Source: Sinorhizobium sp. B11
Lineage (GTDB): Bacteria > Pseudomonadota > Alphaproteobacteria > Rhizobiales > Rhizobiaceae
Length of the DNA stretch: 64,000 bases
Direction: 5' to 3'
Assembly (NCBI GenBank): GCA_039725955.1
Contig: CP091034.1
Coordinates: 1,860,001 to 1,924,000 of the forward strand
In this document: positions 26,753 to 36,683 of the stretch, one piece after another
How positions within the stretch are numbered: the first letter of the stretch is position 1
How the letters are laid out: the number at the start of each line of letters is the position of its first letter
Translations under genes and position numbers: made by a program
Notes under the pieces: model-generated
The model's database searches: none
Seen by the model: only the letters and a program-made list of their open reading frames with translations
What the model was told of the DNA's origin: nothing

Positions 26753-27160
26753 ATGCAAGCCGTCCTCATCGCCATGACGATCCTCGGTTGCGACGATTCC
26801 GTCAGCCAATGCAATTACGTGGCCACGGTCGACAAGCACTGGGAAACTGTCGTCGCCTGCGATGCCGAGGCTGAACAACGGTTGAAAAACTATGCCAATG
26901 CCAGCTATCCAACGGTCATTGCCGTCTGCGAGGCGCCGAAATCGCTTGCCGCTGCCGAACCGGCCAAGCCGGCAACATCCGCTCCAACAGCGCCCGAGGT
27001 CGCCGAACAACAGGATGGTATTGGGGCTTTCGTGGACAATATCGCCGGGCGTGTTCGCGCCAATCTGCCTTCCGGCCAGGACGTGAAGAATACCCTGGCG
27101 AAGCCATTGCATTTCGTCTCTGCGAGCTATTCCTGGGCCGCTGCTCGCTTTACCGACTAG
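26753..27160 (+). CDS. hypothetical protein with N-terminal cysteines
   Basis: A 135-residue protein with no family I recognise. It has a short hydrophobic start (MQAVLIAMTILG), four cysteines in the first 65 residues (CDDSVSQC, ACDAEA, VCEAP) suggesting disulfides in the periplasm, then an Ala/Pro-rich linker (about 67-85) and a polar C-terminus. The ATG follows GGAGG. Its TAG stop shares the CTAG palindrome with the stop of the convergent gene. Confidence 0.7.
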   Translation: MQAVLIAMTILGCDDSVSQCNYVATVDKHWETVVACDAEAEQRLKNYANASYPTVIAVCEAPKSLAAAEPAKPATSAPTAPEVAEQQDGIGAFVDNIAGRVRANLPSGQDVKNTLAKPLHFVSASYSWAAARFTD

Positions 27161-28287
27161 GCGGCAGCCAGCGACGCATAGACACGGGCCGAGCGGCGCT
27201 GCTCGGCCACATGCAGCTTCTCCACCATATCGAGCAGCTCGCCGACGGCATCATGCTGCCCCACCCGGCCGTGGAATTTCTGAAGCAGACGCCCGCAGAT
27301 GCTACCGAGCAGCGAGGTCGATGTCTTGCGGGAAGCCTCACGCCACAGGAACGTCGCTTCCACGAAGATGATGCTGATATCCCGCGGCAGACCTGCCGAT
27401 TCATAGAGCGCGCGCACGGCATGCATGCGGCCGGTGGCAAGGATTGCCCGTACGCGCCGGTCGCTGCATCCGGACAGATTGACGATGGCGCAAGCGAAGA
27501 ATTCCACCTTGCCGCAGCAGAGTGCGTGCATGAGGAAGGACGGCGTCAGACGGTCATTCAGGCGAAGATGTTCGACCAGATCAGGCACTTCGATGGGCGC
27601 GATATCGCCGGCAATGGAAACGATCGCCGCTTCGGTCGCTTCACGGCTGATGCGCTGCAGCCTCTGCAGGCCGATTGCCGCCTGCGCCAGCGGCAGGCCG
27701 ACCAGCGCATTGCTGACATGCTGTGTCAGAAGCTGGCGGGCATCTGCCGGCAGGTCGATGCGGTCGAGAAGCAGGTTTCTGATGTCGCTGACATTGCCAA
27801 GCCGTTCGGCAATCCGTTTCAGGGACTGGGTGGAAATCGTGGCGCCATCGTTTTCCAGGAGGCAGAGAACTTCGTCCTCATCGCCAACCTCGGCAAGTGC
27901 TGCGGAAACCGGGCGCGTCACATGGGCGCGTGCCGCAATCAGCATCCGTGTCGTGCCACTGCCGCGTGCTGCGAGATCGACGAGATCGGCGTCGGTCAGG
28001 ATGGGCGAGCAGGTGACCGCATGGCAGGCGATCTCCGGCTGGTCTTCGGCGAGCGAAAGAATGATGTTGCGCGGTGCATGCGGCGCCCAGGCGATCGCTT
28101 CGGCGAGCGCTAAGCGCACACGCGGCGACGGATCGTCGAGCAGATAGGTCATTGCCTTCTCAGCCGCGTCGCGCCGCTCGTCCGACATTTCGCATCTGAG
28201 GTAGACGCGTCCGAGGGCATTTGCAGCGGCCGCCCTGTCGGCGGTCTTGGCCGTTTCAGCCCAACGAAGAAATGCCTCTATGATCAC
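27157..28287 (-). CDS. DUF2336-family helical-repeat protein
   Basis: About 376 residues rich in short alpha-helical repeats (DDPSPRVRLALAEAIAW, ARGSGTTRMLIAAR, FLMHALCCGKVEFFA), matching the DUF2336 family of alphaproteobacteria, which looks like a HEAT-like scaffold. Function unknown. The start is uncertain: a GTG at 28287 gives the usual family length; an upstream TTG at 28332 would add 15 residues. It converges with the preceding hypothetical gene with a 4-base overlap. Confidence 0.8.
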   Translation of the reverse strand: MIIEAFLRWAETAKTADRAAAANALGRVYLRCEMSDERRDAAEKAMTYLLDDPSPRVRLALAEAIAWAPHAPRNIILSLAEDQPEIACHAVTCSPILTDADLVDLAARGSGTTRMLIAARAHVTRPVSAALAEVGDEDEVLCLLENDGATISTQSLKRIAERLGNVSDIRNLLLDRIDLPADARQLLTQHVSNALVGLPLAQAAIGLQRLQRISREATEAAIVSIAGDIAPIEVPDLVEHLRLNDRLTPSFLMHALCCGKVEFFACAIVNLSGCSDRRVRAILATGRMHAVRALYESAGLPRDISIIFVEATFLWREASRKTSTSLLGSICGRLLQKFHGRVGQHDAVGELLDMVEKLHVAEQRRSARVYASLAAA

Positions 28288-28411
28288 GACGACGCCCCAG
28301 CACTGAACGCGATTCCTTCGCGTCTCATTCAATACAGCGACGGTAGCCTGAAAAAGTTTATGATTGGTTCACCATATTTGTTAGGGTTTGCGCGGCCTTA
28401 CGCGGAAATCG

Positions 28412-29014
28412 TCAGACCTTCGGCCTGAACATCTCGAAGACCTCGCTTCCTTCGCAATAGTCCATATAGCCCATGCGCGCGACCGGGCGCGCCAGCGCCT
28501 CATCGAACCGGCCATTGTTGATGATAGCCTCATCGATATGGATGCCGACAACCTGCCCGAAGACGAAGACATTCTCGGTCGCCTCGCCGGACAGCGTCTT
28601 CGGCTCGATGATCTCGGTCACCTTGCATTCCAGCACGGCAAAAGCCCCAGCCACATAGGGCGCATCGATCAGTTCGGCCTGCTTCGGTGTCAATCCTGCG
28701 AATTCGAATTCGCTCGTACCGTAGGGTAGTGCTGCCGAGGAAAGGTTCATCTTCTCCGCCAGATTACGGCTGACGAAATTGCACGTGAAAACACCGGTCT
28801 CCCTGGCATTTCGCTGGCTGTGCTTGTGCCCAATCGACGAAAACATCACCAGCTTCGGCTTGTCGGCTACCGCGTTGAAGAAGGAATAGGGCGCAAGATT
28901 GAGCGTTCCGTCCCTGCCCTTGCTGCCGATCCAGCCGATCGGGCGTGGTGCCACGATCGCCTTGAAGGGATCATGCGCCAGCCCGTGCCGATTGGTGTCC
29001 GTCGTATAGAACAT
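28412..29014 (-). CDS. flavin reductase family protein (FMN-binding)
   Basis: A 200-residue FMN-binding split-barrel protein. APRPIGWIGSKGRDGTLNLAPYSFFNAV is the hallmark flavin-binding segment of the flavin reductase-like/DIM6-NTAB family. Members reduce FMN with NAD(P)H or act as small FMN oxidoreductases. Its start overlaps the stop of the nitroreductase gene (TGATG), so the two flavin enzymes are translationally coupled. Confidence 0.92.
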   Translation of the reverse strand: MFYTTDTNRHGLAHDPFKAIVAPRPIGWIGSKGRDGTLNLAPYSFFNAVADKPKLVMFSSIGHKHSQRNARETGVFTCNFVSRNLAEKMNLSSAALPYGTSEFEFAGLTPKQAELIDAPYVAGAFAVLECKVTEIIEPKTLSGEATENVFVFGQVVGIHIDEAIINNGRFDEALARPVARMGYMDYCEGSEVFEMFRPKV

Positions 29015-29598
29015 CAGTCTTCCCCGCCGACCCAGGTGACCGTTTCGGTCAGTTCAGGGCGCGGACGCTCGACGGGCGGAAAGGTCGTCGAACCGATATG
29101 GATGAAGCCGGCAACCTTTTCTCCCGGCTGGACGCCGAGCAGTGGATAGGCGCGCTCGTCGAAGGCGAACCATTCCGTCAGCCAGTTGGCGACATAGCCG
29201 TGCGCATTGGCGGCCAGGATGACATTGAGGCATAGCGCGCCCGCCGACATGATCTGCTCCCATTCCGGGATTTTGAAATGCGGGCCAGCCTTGCTGACGA
29301 TGCCGACAATGACGGGCGCACGGGTAAAGCGCGTACGCTCCACCTGGATCATTTCCTCGGACAGATCGGGTTTTGCTTCGAGGGCAAGCTTCAGCAGTTC
29401 TTCGCCAAGCCGCACGCGTTCCTCGCCGCGATAGACGATGAAGCGCCAGGGGGCGAGCTTGCCGTGATCGGGAACGCGTGAAGCAAGGCGCAGGATTTCT
29501 TCGATTTCCGGCTTCTCCGGTCCAGGTTCGCACATCTGGAACGCGGGGATGGAGCGGCGCACGGAGAGGTAATCGATCAGCTTGATATCGGATTTCAT
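29014..29598 (-). CDS. nitroreductase family protein
   Basis: A 194-residue FMN enzyme. RRSIPAFQMCEPGPEKPEIEEILRLASRVPDHGKLAPWRFIV is the FMN-binding N-terminus of the NfsB/YdjA-like nitroreductases, and SAGALCLNVILAANAHGYVANWLT the central helix. It resembles the short YdjA-like group. It forms a two-gene operon with the flavin reductase, which could supply reduced flavin; the physiological substrate is unknown. Confidence 0.92.
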   Translation of the reverse strand: MKSDIKLIDYLSVRRSIPAFQMCEPGPEKPEIEEILRLASRVPDHGKLAPWRFIVYRGEERVRLGEELLKLALEAKPDLSEEMIQVERTRFTRAPVIVGIVSKAGPHFKIPEWEQIMSAGALCLNVILAANAHGYVANWLTEWFAFDERAYPLLGVQPGEKVAGFIHIGSTTFPPVERPRPELTETVTWVGGED

Positions 29599-29711
29599 GC
29601 GGGGGAAACTCTCATTTGTATGCAGAGGGAGGCCGGAGGTCTTGAATTTGCCACGGCATTGGTCTTGAAGTGGACTTTGCGATTTCAGAAGTCAATCGGT
29701 TCACGAACAGG

Positions 29712-30815
29712 ATGTCTGGCATTTTGCCTTTTGCACGGATCGGCCTTGCTCTTGCCCTGATGCTGACGCCGTTTGGCGCTGCCGCCCAGGATGCCTTCAA
29801 GGAATTCAAGCAGCTTGAATCCACGCCCAAAATGCCGAAGCTCAACGCGTTCATCGCGCCGGGTGCGGCTCAGGAAGGCGTGCGCCTGCGTGATGTCTCG
29901 CTGGAAGCCAAATTGACGGCCGATGGCGCGCCGGTTGAAGACGGGCTTTCCTGGTATGTATTCAGCCCTGTTGCTGGAAATGACGGCAAGCTGCCGCTGA
30001 TCGCCAGTTCTCGTGGCGGCACTGCGGCCTTCCAGCTCGCTGCCGGAGATTATTTCGTCAATGTTTCCTTCGGCCGCGCCGGCGTCACCAAGAAGCTGAC
30101 GGTGCCGGATGATGGCGAGGTCGATAAACAGGTCATGGTTCTCGATGCCGGCGGGCTGCTGCTCAATGCCGTCTCCGGCTCCGACGTCCGTATTCGCCCG
30201 GATCAGCTGAGCTTCTCGATCTATTCCGCCGAGGTGCGCGACGATGGCGAACGCGGCCTTGTCATGGCCGATGTGCCGCCGAATACGGTCGTGCGTCTCA
30301 ACGCCGGCACCTATCATGTCGTTTCCGAATACGGCGACGTGAACGCGAGCATCCGGGCCGACATCCAGGTGGAGGCGGGCAAGCTCACCGAAGCGACGAT
30401 CCAGCACAGGGCGGCACAGATCAATTTCAAGCTGGTTTCGGAAACCGGTGGCGAAGCGATAGCCGATACGGCCTGGTCGATCCTGACGGCAGCAGGCGAC
30501 AGCGTCGGCGAAAGCGTGAGCGCCTTTCCGACCATGGTCCTGTCCGAAGGTGAGTATACGGCGGTCGCCCGCAACAAGGACAAGATCTATCAGCGTGACT
30601 TCACCGTCGCTGCCGGCGTCAATACCGATGTCGAAGTGCTGATGAAGAACCAGCAGGCACAGCAGCCGATTGCCCCGGCTGCGACAGCCTTATCCCCGGG
30701 ACCGGCCGCCGCCGGGCCGAAGGGCGTGCCGCAGCCCGGCGGTGAGATTCCGCCGCAGCCGGCTTTGCCGTCTTATGAGGATCTTCAAAACGGCGATGGC
30801 GCCAGCCTCGACTGA
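29712..30815 (+). CDS. exported protein with repeated beta-sandwich-like modules
   Basis: About 367 residues; no named family recognised. A signal peptide (FARIGLALALMLTPFGAAAQ) leads to three or four similar modules, each with a segment of the type L-x-A-G-x-Y-x-V (LAAGDYFVNVSFG, LNAGTYHVVSEYGD, LSEGEYTAVARN). This suggests carboxypeptidase-regulatory-like or Ig-like beta-sandwich repeats. It ends with a Pro/Gly-rich tail. The ATG at 29712 gives a clean signal peptide; a GTG at 29670 is also in frame. Periplasmic or surface location is inferred. Confidence 0.7.
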   Translation: MSGILPFARIGLALALMLTPFGAAAQDAFKEFKQLESTPKMPKLNAFIAPGAAQEGVRLRDVSLEAKLTADGAPVEDGLSWYVFSPVAGNDGKLPLIASSRGGTAAFQLAAGDYFVNVSFGRAGVTKKLTVPDDGEVDKQVMVLDAGGLLLNAVSGSDVRIRPDQLSFSIYSAEVRDDGERGLVMADVPPNTVVRLNAGTYHVVSEYGDVNASIRADIQVEAGKLTEATIQHRAAQINFKLVSETGGEAIADTAWSILTAAGDSVGESVSAFPTMVLSEGEYTAVARNKDKIYQRDFTVAAGVNTDVEVLMKNQQAQQPIAPAATALSPGPAAAGPKGVPQPGGEIPPQPALPSYEDLQNGDGASLD

Positions 30816-30844
30816 CGTCGCCTCATCCGAACGATCGGGAAATT

Positions 30845-31684
30845 TCAGCTTGCGCGCTTGAGGAAGGCTTTCTTCTTCGGCGCCATCGAGAAGACGGCGT
30901 CAAAGAGGCGGACGAGCAGATCCTTGCGGTCGCTGCCGCTGCTCAATTCTTCCCAGGACAATACCCTGCCGACATGCGCCGTGATCGTGCTGCCTGAGAG
31001 ACGGCGAAATTCGCGGATCAGGAGCGACAGACGCAGCGTCATCGAAACCCGGCTGGCGAGATGGAAGAGCCGGCCGTTCTGGCCCTCAAAATAGATCGGC
31101 AGCACGCTGGCGCGCGCCGCCTGGATGAGCTTAGCCGGGAACATTTTCCAAGGCAGGTCCTCGGCGCGGCCGAAACCCTTCTTTGCTGTAGCGACACCAC
31201 CGGCCGGAAACACCACGATGGTCGTACCTTCCTTCAGCAGGCGGACAGCCTCGTGACGGCTCTTCATGTTCATTGCCATCGCTTCCTTTGTCTCCTCGAA
31301 GGAGATCGGCAGCGAGTAAGGGGCCATTTCCGGCACCTTCAGGAGATCATTGTGGATCAGCACCCGGAACGGGCGGCCAAGCTGTTCGGCAAGCGCCAGC
31401 ACCGCAATGCCGTCGCCGATGCCGAAGGGATGGTTCGCAACGATGACGATGGGCTCGGTCGGCACCGGCTCAAGCGGCCAGTTGCCCTTCACCTCGACTT
31501 CCACATTGATGAGATCGAGCATCTTGCCGAAGACGCGATCGCTCTTGCCGACGATGTCGCGGCGCCAGATGTCGTAGAGCCGTACGTAACGGTCACGACC
31601 GGAAAGGCCCTCGATGGTGCGGATCAGCCAACGCTTCAGGCGCGGATCCCGTTCGTTCGCGTAGGAAAGCTCTTTGAAGCGCAC
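30845..31684 (-). CDS. lysophospholipid acyltransferase-family protein
   Basis: A 279-residue PlsC-like acyltransferase. The catalytic motif reads IVANHPFGIGDGIA, with five rather than four residues between His and Asp; this spacing is seen in the PlsC branch near putative hemolysins and ornithine-lipid enzymes. FPAGGVATAKKG is the substrate/phosphate-binding block. It begins at GTG 31684. It likely acylates a phospho- or amino-lipid at the inner membrane; the exact acceptor cannot be told from sequence. Confidence 0.82.
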   Translation of the reverse strand: MRFKELSYANERDPRLKRWLIRTIEGLSGRDRYVRLYDIWRRDIVGKSDRVFGKMLDLINVEVEVKGNWPLEPVPTEPIVIVANHPFGIGDGIAVLALAEQLGRPFRVLIHNDLLKVPEMAPYSLPISFEETKEAMAMNMKSRHEAVRLLKEGTTIVVFPAGGVATAKKGFGRAEDLPWKMFPAKLIQAARASVLPIYFEGQNGRLFHLASRVSMTLRLSLLIREFRRLSGSTITAHVGRVLSWEELSSGSDRKDLLVRLFDAVFSMAPKKKAFLKRAS

Positions 31685-31808
31685 TCTAATGCCTGCCGGG
31701 ATAAACCCGTCCCCTGTTTTGTGGCGGCTATATTACTGTTGCATGTCAGATTTCTGACAGCGCCGGACAGATCGATGCCGGGCGCTGCCATTGTCCAAGA
31801 AGGCAGTT

Positions 31809-33815
31809 TCAGGCTGCTTTGGCCTTCTTTGCCTCGAGCTTACGACGGATATCGGGCGCAGTTGCCTCCAGGGCAAGGCTTTCGATCGCCGAATCCAGCG
31901 ACATCGACGTTTGCTCCTGGCTGCCGAGCCGGCGGATATTGACCGTGCGCTCTTCCGCTTCCTTCTTGCCGCAAACGATGATGACGGGAACTTTCGTAAC
32001 CGAATGTTCGCGGATCTTGTAATTGATCTTCTCGTTACGGAAGTCGGTCTCGACATGCAGACCGGCGTCGCGCAGCGCATCGGCCACTTCCTGGCCGTAA
32101 GCATCGGCTTCCGAAGTGATCGTGGCGACGACGACCTGCAGCGGCGAGACCCACAGCGGCAGATGGCCGGCGAAGTTCTCGATCAGGATGCCGAGGAAGC
32201 GTTCCATCGAGCCGCAGATGGCGCGATGGATCATGACCGGCTGCGTCTTCTCCGAATTGCTGTCGATATAGAAGGCGCCGAAACGTTCCGGCAGGTTGAA
32301 GTCGACCTGCGTCGTGCCGCATTGCCATTCACGGCCGATGGCGTCCTTCAGCGTATATTCGAACTTCGGCCCGTAGAAAGCACCCTCGCCCGGCAGAATG
32401 CCGGTCTTGATGCGTCCTTCGGACTGCGCCTCGATCGTCTTCAACACATCGGTCATCACGGCTTCCGCCCGATCCCACAGCGCATCAGAGCCGACGCGCT
32501 TTTCCGGACGGGTGGACAGCTTCACGACGATTTCCTTGAAGCCGAAGTCTTCGTAGACCGAGAGGATCAGGTCGTTGATCTTCAGGCATTCGGCGGCCAT
32601 CTGCTCGTCGGTGCAGAAGATGTGCGCGTCGTCCTGCGTGAAGCCGCGCACGCGCATCAGGCCGTGCAGCGCGCCCGAAGGCTCGTAGCGATGCACGAGA
32701 CCGAATTCGGCAAGACGGATCGGCAGTTCGCGATAGGACTTCAAGCCATGCTTGAAGATCTGCACGTGGCCGGGGCAGTTCATCGGCTTCAGGGCAAAGA
32801 CACGGTTATCCGCTTCCTTGTCTTCCGGATGCGTCATCGCATGCGCCGATTTCACGGCGAACATGTTTTCCTGATACCAGCCCCAGTGCCCCGAAGTTTC
32901 CCAGAGCGAGGTGTCGAGAACCTGCGGTGCGTTGACTTCTTCATAATCGACCGCCAGCCGGCGACGCATGTAGGAGACCAGCGACTGGAAGATGCGCCAG
33001 CCCTTGCCATGCCAGAAGACGACGCCGGGGCCCTCTTCCTGGAAATGGAACAGGTCCATTTCGCGGCCGAGCTTGCGGTGGTCGCGCTTTTCAGCCTCGG
33101 CCAGCATATGCAGGTAGTTGTCGAGATCGGCCTGGTCAGCCCATGCCGTGCCGTAGATGCGCGACAGCATGGCGTTGTTGCTGTCACCGCGCCAATAGGC
33201 GCCGGCAACCTTCATCAGCTTGAAGGCACTGCCGATCTGGCCGGTGGAGGCCATGTGCGGACCACGGCAAAGGTCGAACCATTCGCCCTGATTGTAGATC
33301 TTCAGATCCTGGCCTGCAGGGATCGCGTCGACGAGTTCGACCTTGTACTGCTCGCCCTTGGCGGCAAACACTTCCTTGGCCTTCTCGCGCGACCAGATCT
33401 GCTTGGTGAAGGGCGCATTGCGGGCAATGATCTCCTTCATCTTCTTTTCAATCTTCGGCAGATCGTCGGGTGTGAACGGTTCGTTCTTGGCGAAATCGTA
33501 ATAGAAGCCGTTCTCGATGACCGGGCCGATCGTCACCTGCGTGCCGGGCCACAGTTCCTGCACGGCTTCTGCCATCACGTGCGCAGCGTCATGCCGGATA
33601 AGCTCCAGCGCGCGCGGGTCCTTGCGCGTGACAATCTCGATCTTGCCGTCGGTCACGGCATCGGAAAGGTCTTGCACGGTACCGTCGATCGCAATGGCGA
33701 CGGCGCTCTTGGCAAGCGATTTGGAAATGGATTCGGCGACATCCTTACCGGTCGCGCCAGCCGGGAAGCTGCGCACCGAACCATCGGGAAATGTCAGGGA
33801 AACGGATTGGGACAT
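31809..33815 (-). CDS. thrS: threonine-tRNA ligase
   Basis: A 668-residue class II synthetase. Order: TGS domain (about 1-65), editing domain, catalytic core, anticodon-binding domain. Zinc ligands appear as MNCPGH and the two later histidines (HRYEPSGALHG region and HRAICGS), motif 2 is RVRGFTQDDAHIF and motif 3 GSMERFLGILIE. The ATG follows GGAG. It is a single gene. No leader structure of the E. coli thrS operator type is evident in the 150 bases upstream. Confidence 0.97.
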   Translation of the reverse strand: MSQSVSLTFPDGSVRSFPAGATGKDVAESISKSLAKSAVAIAIDGTVQDLSDAVTDGKIEIVTRKDPRALELIRHDAAHVMAEAVQELWPGTQVTIGPVIENGFYYDFAKNEPFTPDDLPKIEKKMKEIIARNAPFTKQIWSREKAKEVFAAKGEQYKVELVDAIPAGQDLKIYNQGEWFDLCRGPHMASTGQIGSAFKLMKVAGAYWRGDSNNAMLSRIYGTAWADQADLDNYLHMLAEAEKRDHRKLGREMDLFHFQEEGPGVVFWHGKGWRIFQSLVSYMRRRLAVDYEEVNAPQVLDTSLWETSGHWGWYQENMFAVKSAHAMTHPEDKEADNRVFALKPMNCPGHVQIFKHGLKSYRELPIRLAEFGLVHRYEPSGALHGLMRVRGFTQDDAHIFCTDEQMAAECLKINDLILSVYEDFGFKEIVVKLSTRPEKRVGSDALWDRAEAVMTDVLKTIEAQSEGRIKTGILPGEGAFYGPKFEYTLKDAIGREWQCGTTQVDFNLPERFGAFYIDSNSEKTQPVMIHRAICGSMERFLGILIENFAGHLPLWVSPLQVVVATITSEADAYGQEVADALRDAGLHVETDFRNEKINYKIREHSVTKVPVIIVCGKKEAEERTVNIRRLGSQEQTSMSLDSAIESLALEATAPDIRRKLEAKKAKAA

Positions 33816-33967
33816 TCAAATTCTCCTTGTCCAGTCCCGCCAACGAATGCGGGTGGTTGAAACGGAAGCGTCATCTGCTCGGGATGCCGCTGCCGCCTGA
33901 TACTGATATTTGGTGTCTGAGTAAAGGAAAAGCGAGGCACTTCCGACGCAGAGACGGGAGGGAGCGC

Positions 33968-36565
33968 CTATCCGCCATAGCTATTCTTATAGTTCTTGAG
34001 GGCCGATTTCAGAGGCTGATCGATCTCATCGTCCATGGGGCCATCGTAGAGACCGCGTCGCGACAGGCTTCTTTTCAGCGCCGTGCGCGTGAAGGGCGAA
34101 AACGATTTCAGCTCATCGGCAATCTGTCCGTCGCCCTGCCGGATTGCCAGAAGGATGTTCTCCGCTGCATTATCGGAGCTGAAAGTCACGTCATAAGCAT
34201 AGGCAAGTCGATAGGCGGCTCTTTTGTAGCCCATGTCTGCCGCTCGCAGATACCATTTGATGGCTTCCTGCCGGTTGACGTCAGTGCCTAGCCCATCGTC
34301 GTAGAACCGCCCAAGCGCGAACATGCCCTCGGCCGAATTGAGTTCGGCTGATTTCTTGTAATAGTTGAAAGCGATCGCTTGATCCTGATCCTTGCCGCTT
34401 TCGTAGTACCACGCGAGATTGAGGGCACCGGCCGCAGATCCGGCGTCGGCCGCCTTCTGATACCAGTCGCGAGCGACGGTCTGGTTCTCTTCCGTGGCGA
34501 TGCCATTCTGATAATAGTAGCCGACGGCATTCATCGCGTCGGGGTATTGCTTGAAGGCTGCCATCATGAACCAGCTGAGCGCCTTGGAGCGGTCAATGGG
34601 CACGCCCTGCCCATACTCGTACATATCGCCCAGGGAATATTGTGCTTTCGCATTGCCGTTGGCGCCGGCCTTCGTCAACCATTCGAGGGCCTTGCCATAG
34701 TCCTTCTGGTTTCCATCCGCCAGGCGATAGAGTGTCCCGAGCCTATACATCGCGTCGGCGGATTTCTTGTTGGCCGCAGCTTCGTACCACTCGATCGCTT
34801 TGGCATAGTCTCGGGCGACCCCATCGCCATCCTCATATTTGATCCCGAGCAGGATCATCGCCGTAGCGTTGCCGGCGGCGGCACCCTTTTCCAGATAGTC
34901 GGTCGACTTGCCGTCGTCCCGCGGCAGCGTGGCATCATTGGCGTACATTTCACCAAGCTCGACAAAGGCCTCGGCATATCCGTTCTCTGCCGCGACCTTG
35001 AACCAGTGCACCGCCTCTCTGGAATCCTGGGTTGTCCCCTCGCCTCTGCCGTATAAAAGCCCGACGGAATATTGCGCCTTGGCCGAGCCACTTTCCGCCG
35101 CCTTGAGATACCAGACAAAGGATTTTTTGACGTCGGCCGTCGTCCCGGCGCCGCTATAGAAGCAGTCGGCGACCTCGATAAATGCCTCGGTATCTCCCGC
35201 GTCAGCCGCTTTATGGAACCATTCGAAGGCTTTTACCGCATCCTTTGGGAGGCCGTTACCCTTTTCATAGGAATAGGCGAGCGCCCGCATGGCATAGGTG
35301 TCGCTGTAGGCCGCAGCTTTTTCCAGCCATTTTACGCCAGTCGCGATGTCGCGGGGGCCGCCTATTCCGAAATAGAGCGCGTCGCCGAAACGCCGGGCGC
35401 CGGCAGTACTTCCAAGCTTGGCAGCTCTCTCATACCAGATGCGCGCTTCGCCTTCGTCCGCCAGCACACCGTTGCCGCCCTCGTAGAGCATGCCCACATA
35501 CGCCATGGCAGAGGCGTCGCCACGACCGGCAGCTTCCTTCAGCCAATACATGGCCTCGCCATAGCGCCGATCAGGCATCTTAAGAAACAGCATGCCCTTG
35601 CCATAGTATGCGGCCAGCGTTCCCTGTCCTATTGCTTCATCCAACAGGCTTTCGGCCTTGGCGAAGTCGCGCGGCAACTCCTTGCCCGCGATATAGACAT
35701 CCGCCAGCTGTTTCATGGCATCGCCGTCACCAAGCGCGACCGCTTTCTCAAGCAGTTCCACGGCAGTCTTTTTCTGGATTTTGTCGCCGTCTCTCAAATA
35801 GTATCGCGCAAGCCTTCTCATACCTTCGACAGAGCCGCTTCGTACCATATCGTCGAACATGACGACGGCGCGCGTAACGTTCTTTTCCGTGCCGATGCCC
35901 CTGGCGGAAAGATAAGCCAACTCCGCTGCTGCGACATCGTTGCCTTGCTGCGCCGCTATGGAAAGCAGCTCGAAACCTCGCTTGGGGTTGATTGGAACGC
36001 CAGCCCCGTCAATATAAAGCCACGCAAGCGAACGTTTGGCAGGGATGTAGCCGAGTTCATCTGCAAGCTCGAAATAGAAGCGCGCCGTCGCGAAATCCTG
36101 AGCAACACCCCACCCCAGCCTATACATCTCTCCCAGATATTCGGCCGAGCGCGCGTCACCGGTTTTCCATGCCTTTCTCAACCAAGACAACGCCACGTCG
36201 AAGTCTTGCTGGCGCCCTTTGCCGTTCGCATAAGCGGTCGCAAGATAGACCATCGAGGGCGCGTGCCCCTGTGCCGCCAGGGCTTCGAAACCGGCAAGCG
36301 CCGGCTCGTATTGCTGAAGGTTGAACTGGCTGGCGAGCGTGAAATAACGAGCATCCCTAGAGTCGGGGGCCGCCTTTAAATAGGTCTGGCAGGCGGCAAG
36401 CGCGTCCCGCCAATGGGCGAGATAAGCGACATCGACCTCGTCCCCTGCCAGACGGCGGCACTCGGCCCAGGTGGTGTCGGTCACATTTGCAGCGTGTGCC
36501 GAAAAACTGGCGATGGAGCAGGCAAGAAAGAGCGACGCGGTCGCGAAATATTGAAAGAGTTTCAT
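33968..36565 (-). CDS. large exported Sel1-repeat protein
   Basis: About 865 residues. A signal peptide (LFQYFATASLFLACSIASFSAHA) is followed by a long array of Sel1-type repeats, roughly eighteen to twenty units of 36 residues with the pattern A-x-x-x-L-G-x-x-Y-x-x-G-x-G-x-x-x-D, spanning most of the protein. The end (about 815-865, SPFTRTALKRSLSRRGLYDGPMDDEIDQPLKSALKNY) is a small domain resembling a peptidoglycan-binding repeat (PG_binding_1-like). Exported Sel1 arrays are protein-interaction solenoids. The ATG at 36565 starts the signal peptide; 45 earlier codons are not used. Confidence 0.85.
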   Translation of the reverse strand: MKLFQYFATASLFLACSIASFSAHAANVTDTTWAECRRLAGDEVDVAYLAHWRDALAACQTYLKAAPDSRDARYFTLASQFNLQQYEPALAGFEALAAQGHAPSMVYLATAYANGKGRQQDFDVALSWLRKAWKTGDARSAEYLGEMYRLGWGVAQDFATARFYFELADELGYIPAKRSLAWLYIDGAGVPINPKRGFELLSIAAQQGNDVAAAELAYLSARGIGTEKNVTRAVVMFDDMVRSGSVEGMRRLARYYLRDGDKIQKKTAVELLEKAVALGDGDAMKQLADVYIAGKELPRDFAKAESLLDEAIGQGTLAAYYGKGMLFLKMPDRRYGEAMYWLKEAAGRGDASAMAYVGMLYEGGNGVLADEGEARIWYERAAKLGSTAGARRFGDALYFGIGGPRDIATGVKWLEKAAAYSDTYAMRALAYSYEKGNGLPKDAVKAFEWFHKAADAGDTEAFIEVADCFYSGAGTTADVKKSFVWYLKAAESGSAKAQYSVGLLYGRGEGTTQDSREAVHWFKVAAENGYAEAFVELGEMYANDATLPRDDGKSTDYLEKGAAAGNATAMILLGIKYEDGDGVARDYAKAIEWYEAAANKKSADAMYRLGTLYRLADGNQKDYGKALEWLTKAGANGNAKAQYSLGDMYEYGQGVPIDRSKALSWFMMAAFKQYPDAMNAVGYYYQNGIATEENQTVARDWYQKAADAGSAAGALNLAWYYESGKDQDQAIAFNYYKKSAELNSAEGMFALGRFYDDGLGTDVNRQEAIKWYLRAADMGYKRAAYRLAYAYDVTFSSDNAAENILLAIRQGDGQIADELKSFSPFTRTALKRSLSRRGLYDGPMDDEIDQPLKSALKNYKNSYGG

Positions 36566-36683
36566 GAGCGCAAGATTTGAAAAACGGGGCGGGAAACACA
36601 GTGATATCCCCAAGTTTTTCAACTGCAAGTATATTTTTTGCCGAGAGGCGAAAAGCGCGGGTGGCGTGCTCTTCAGGCGGCGC

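Noticed and set aside
31791..33860. Plus-strand open frame of 689 residues over thrS
   Set aside because: Antisense to threonine-tRNA ligase; amino-acid pattern is Arg/Gly-rich shadow.
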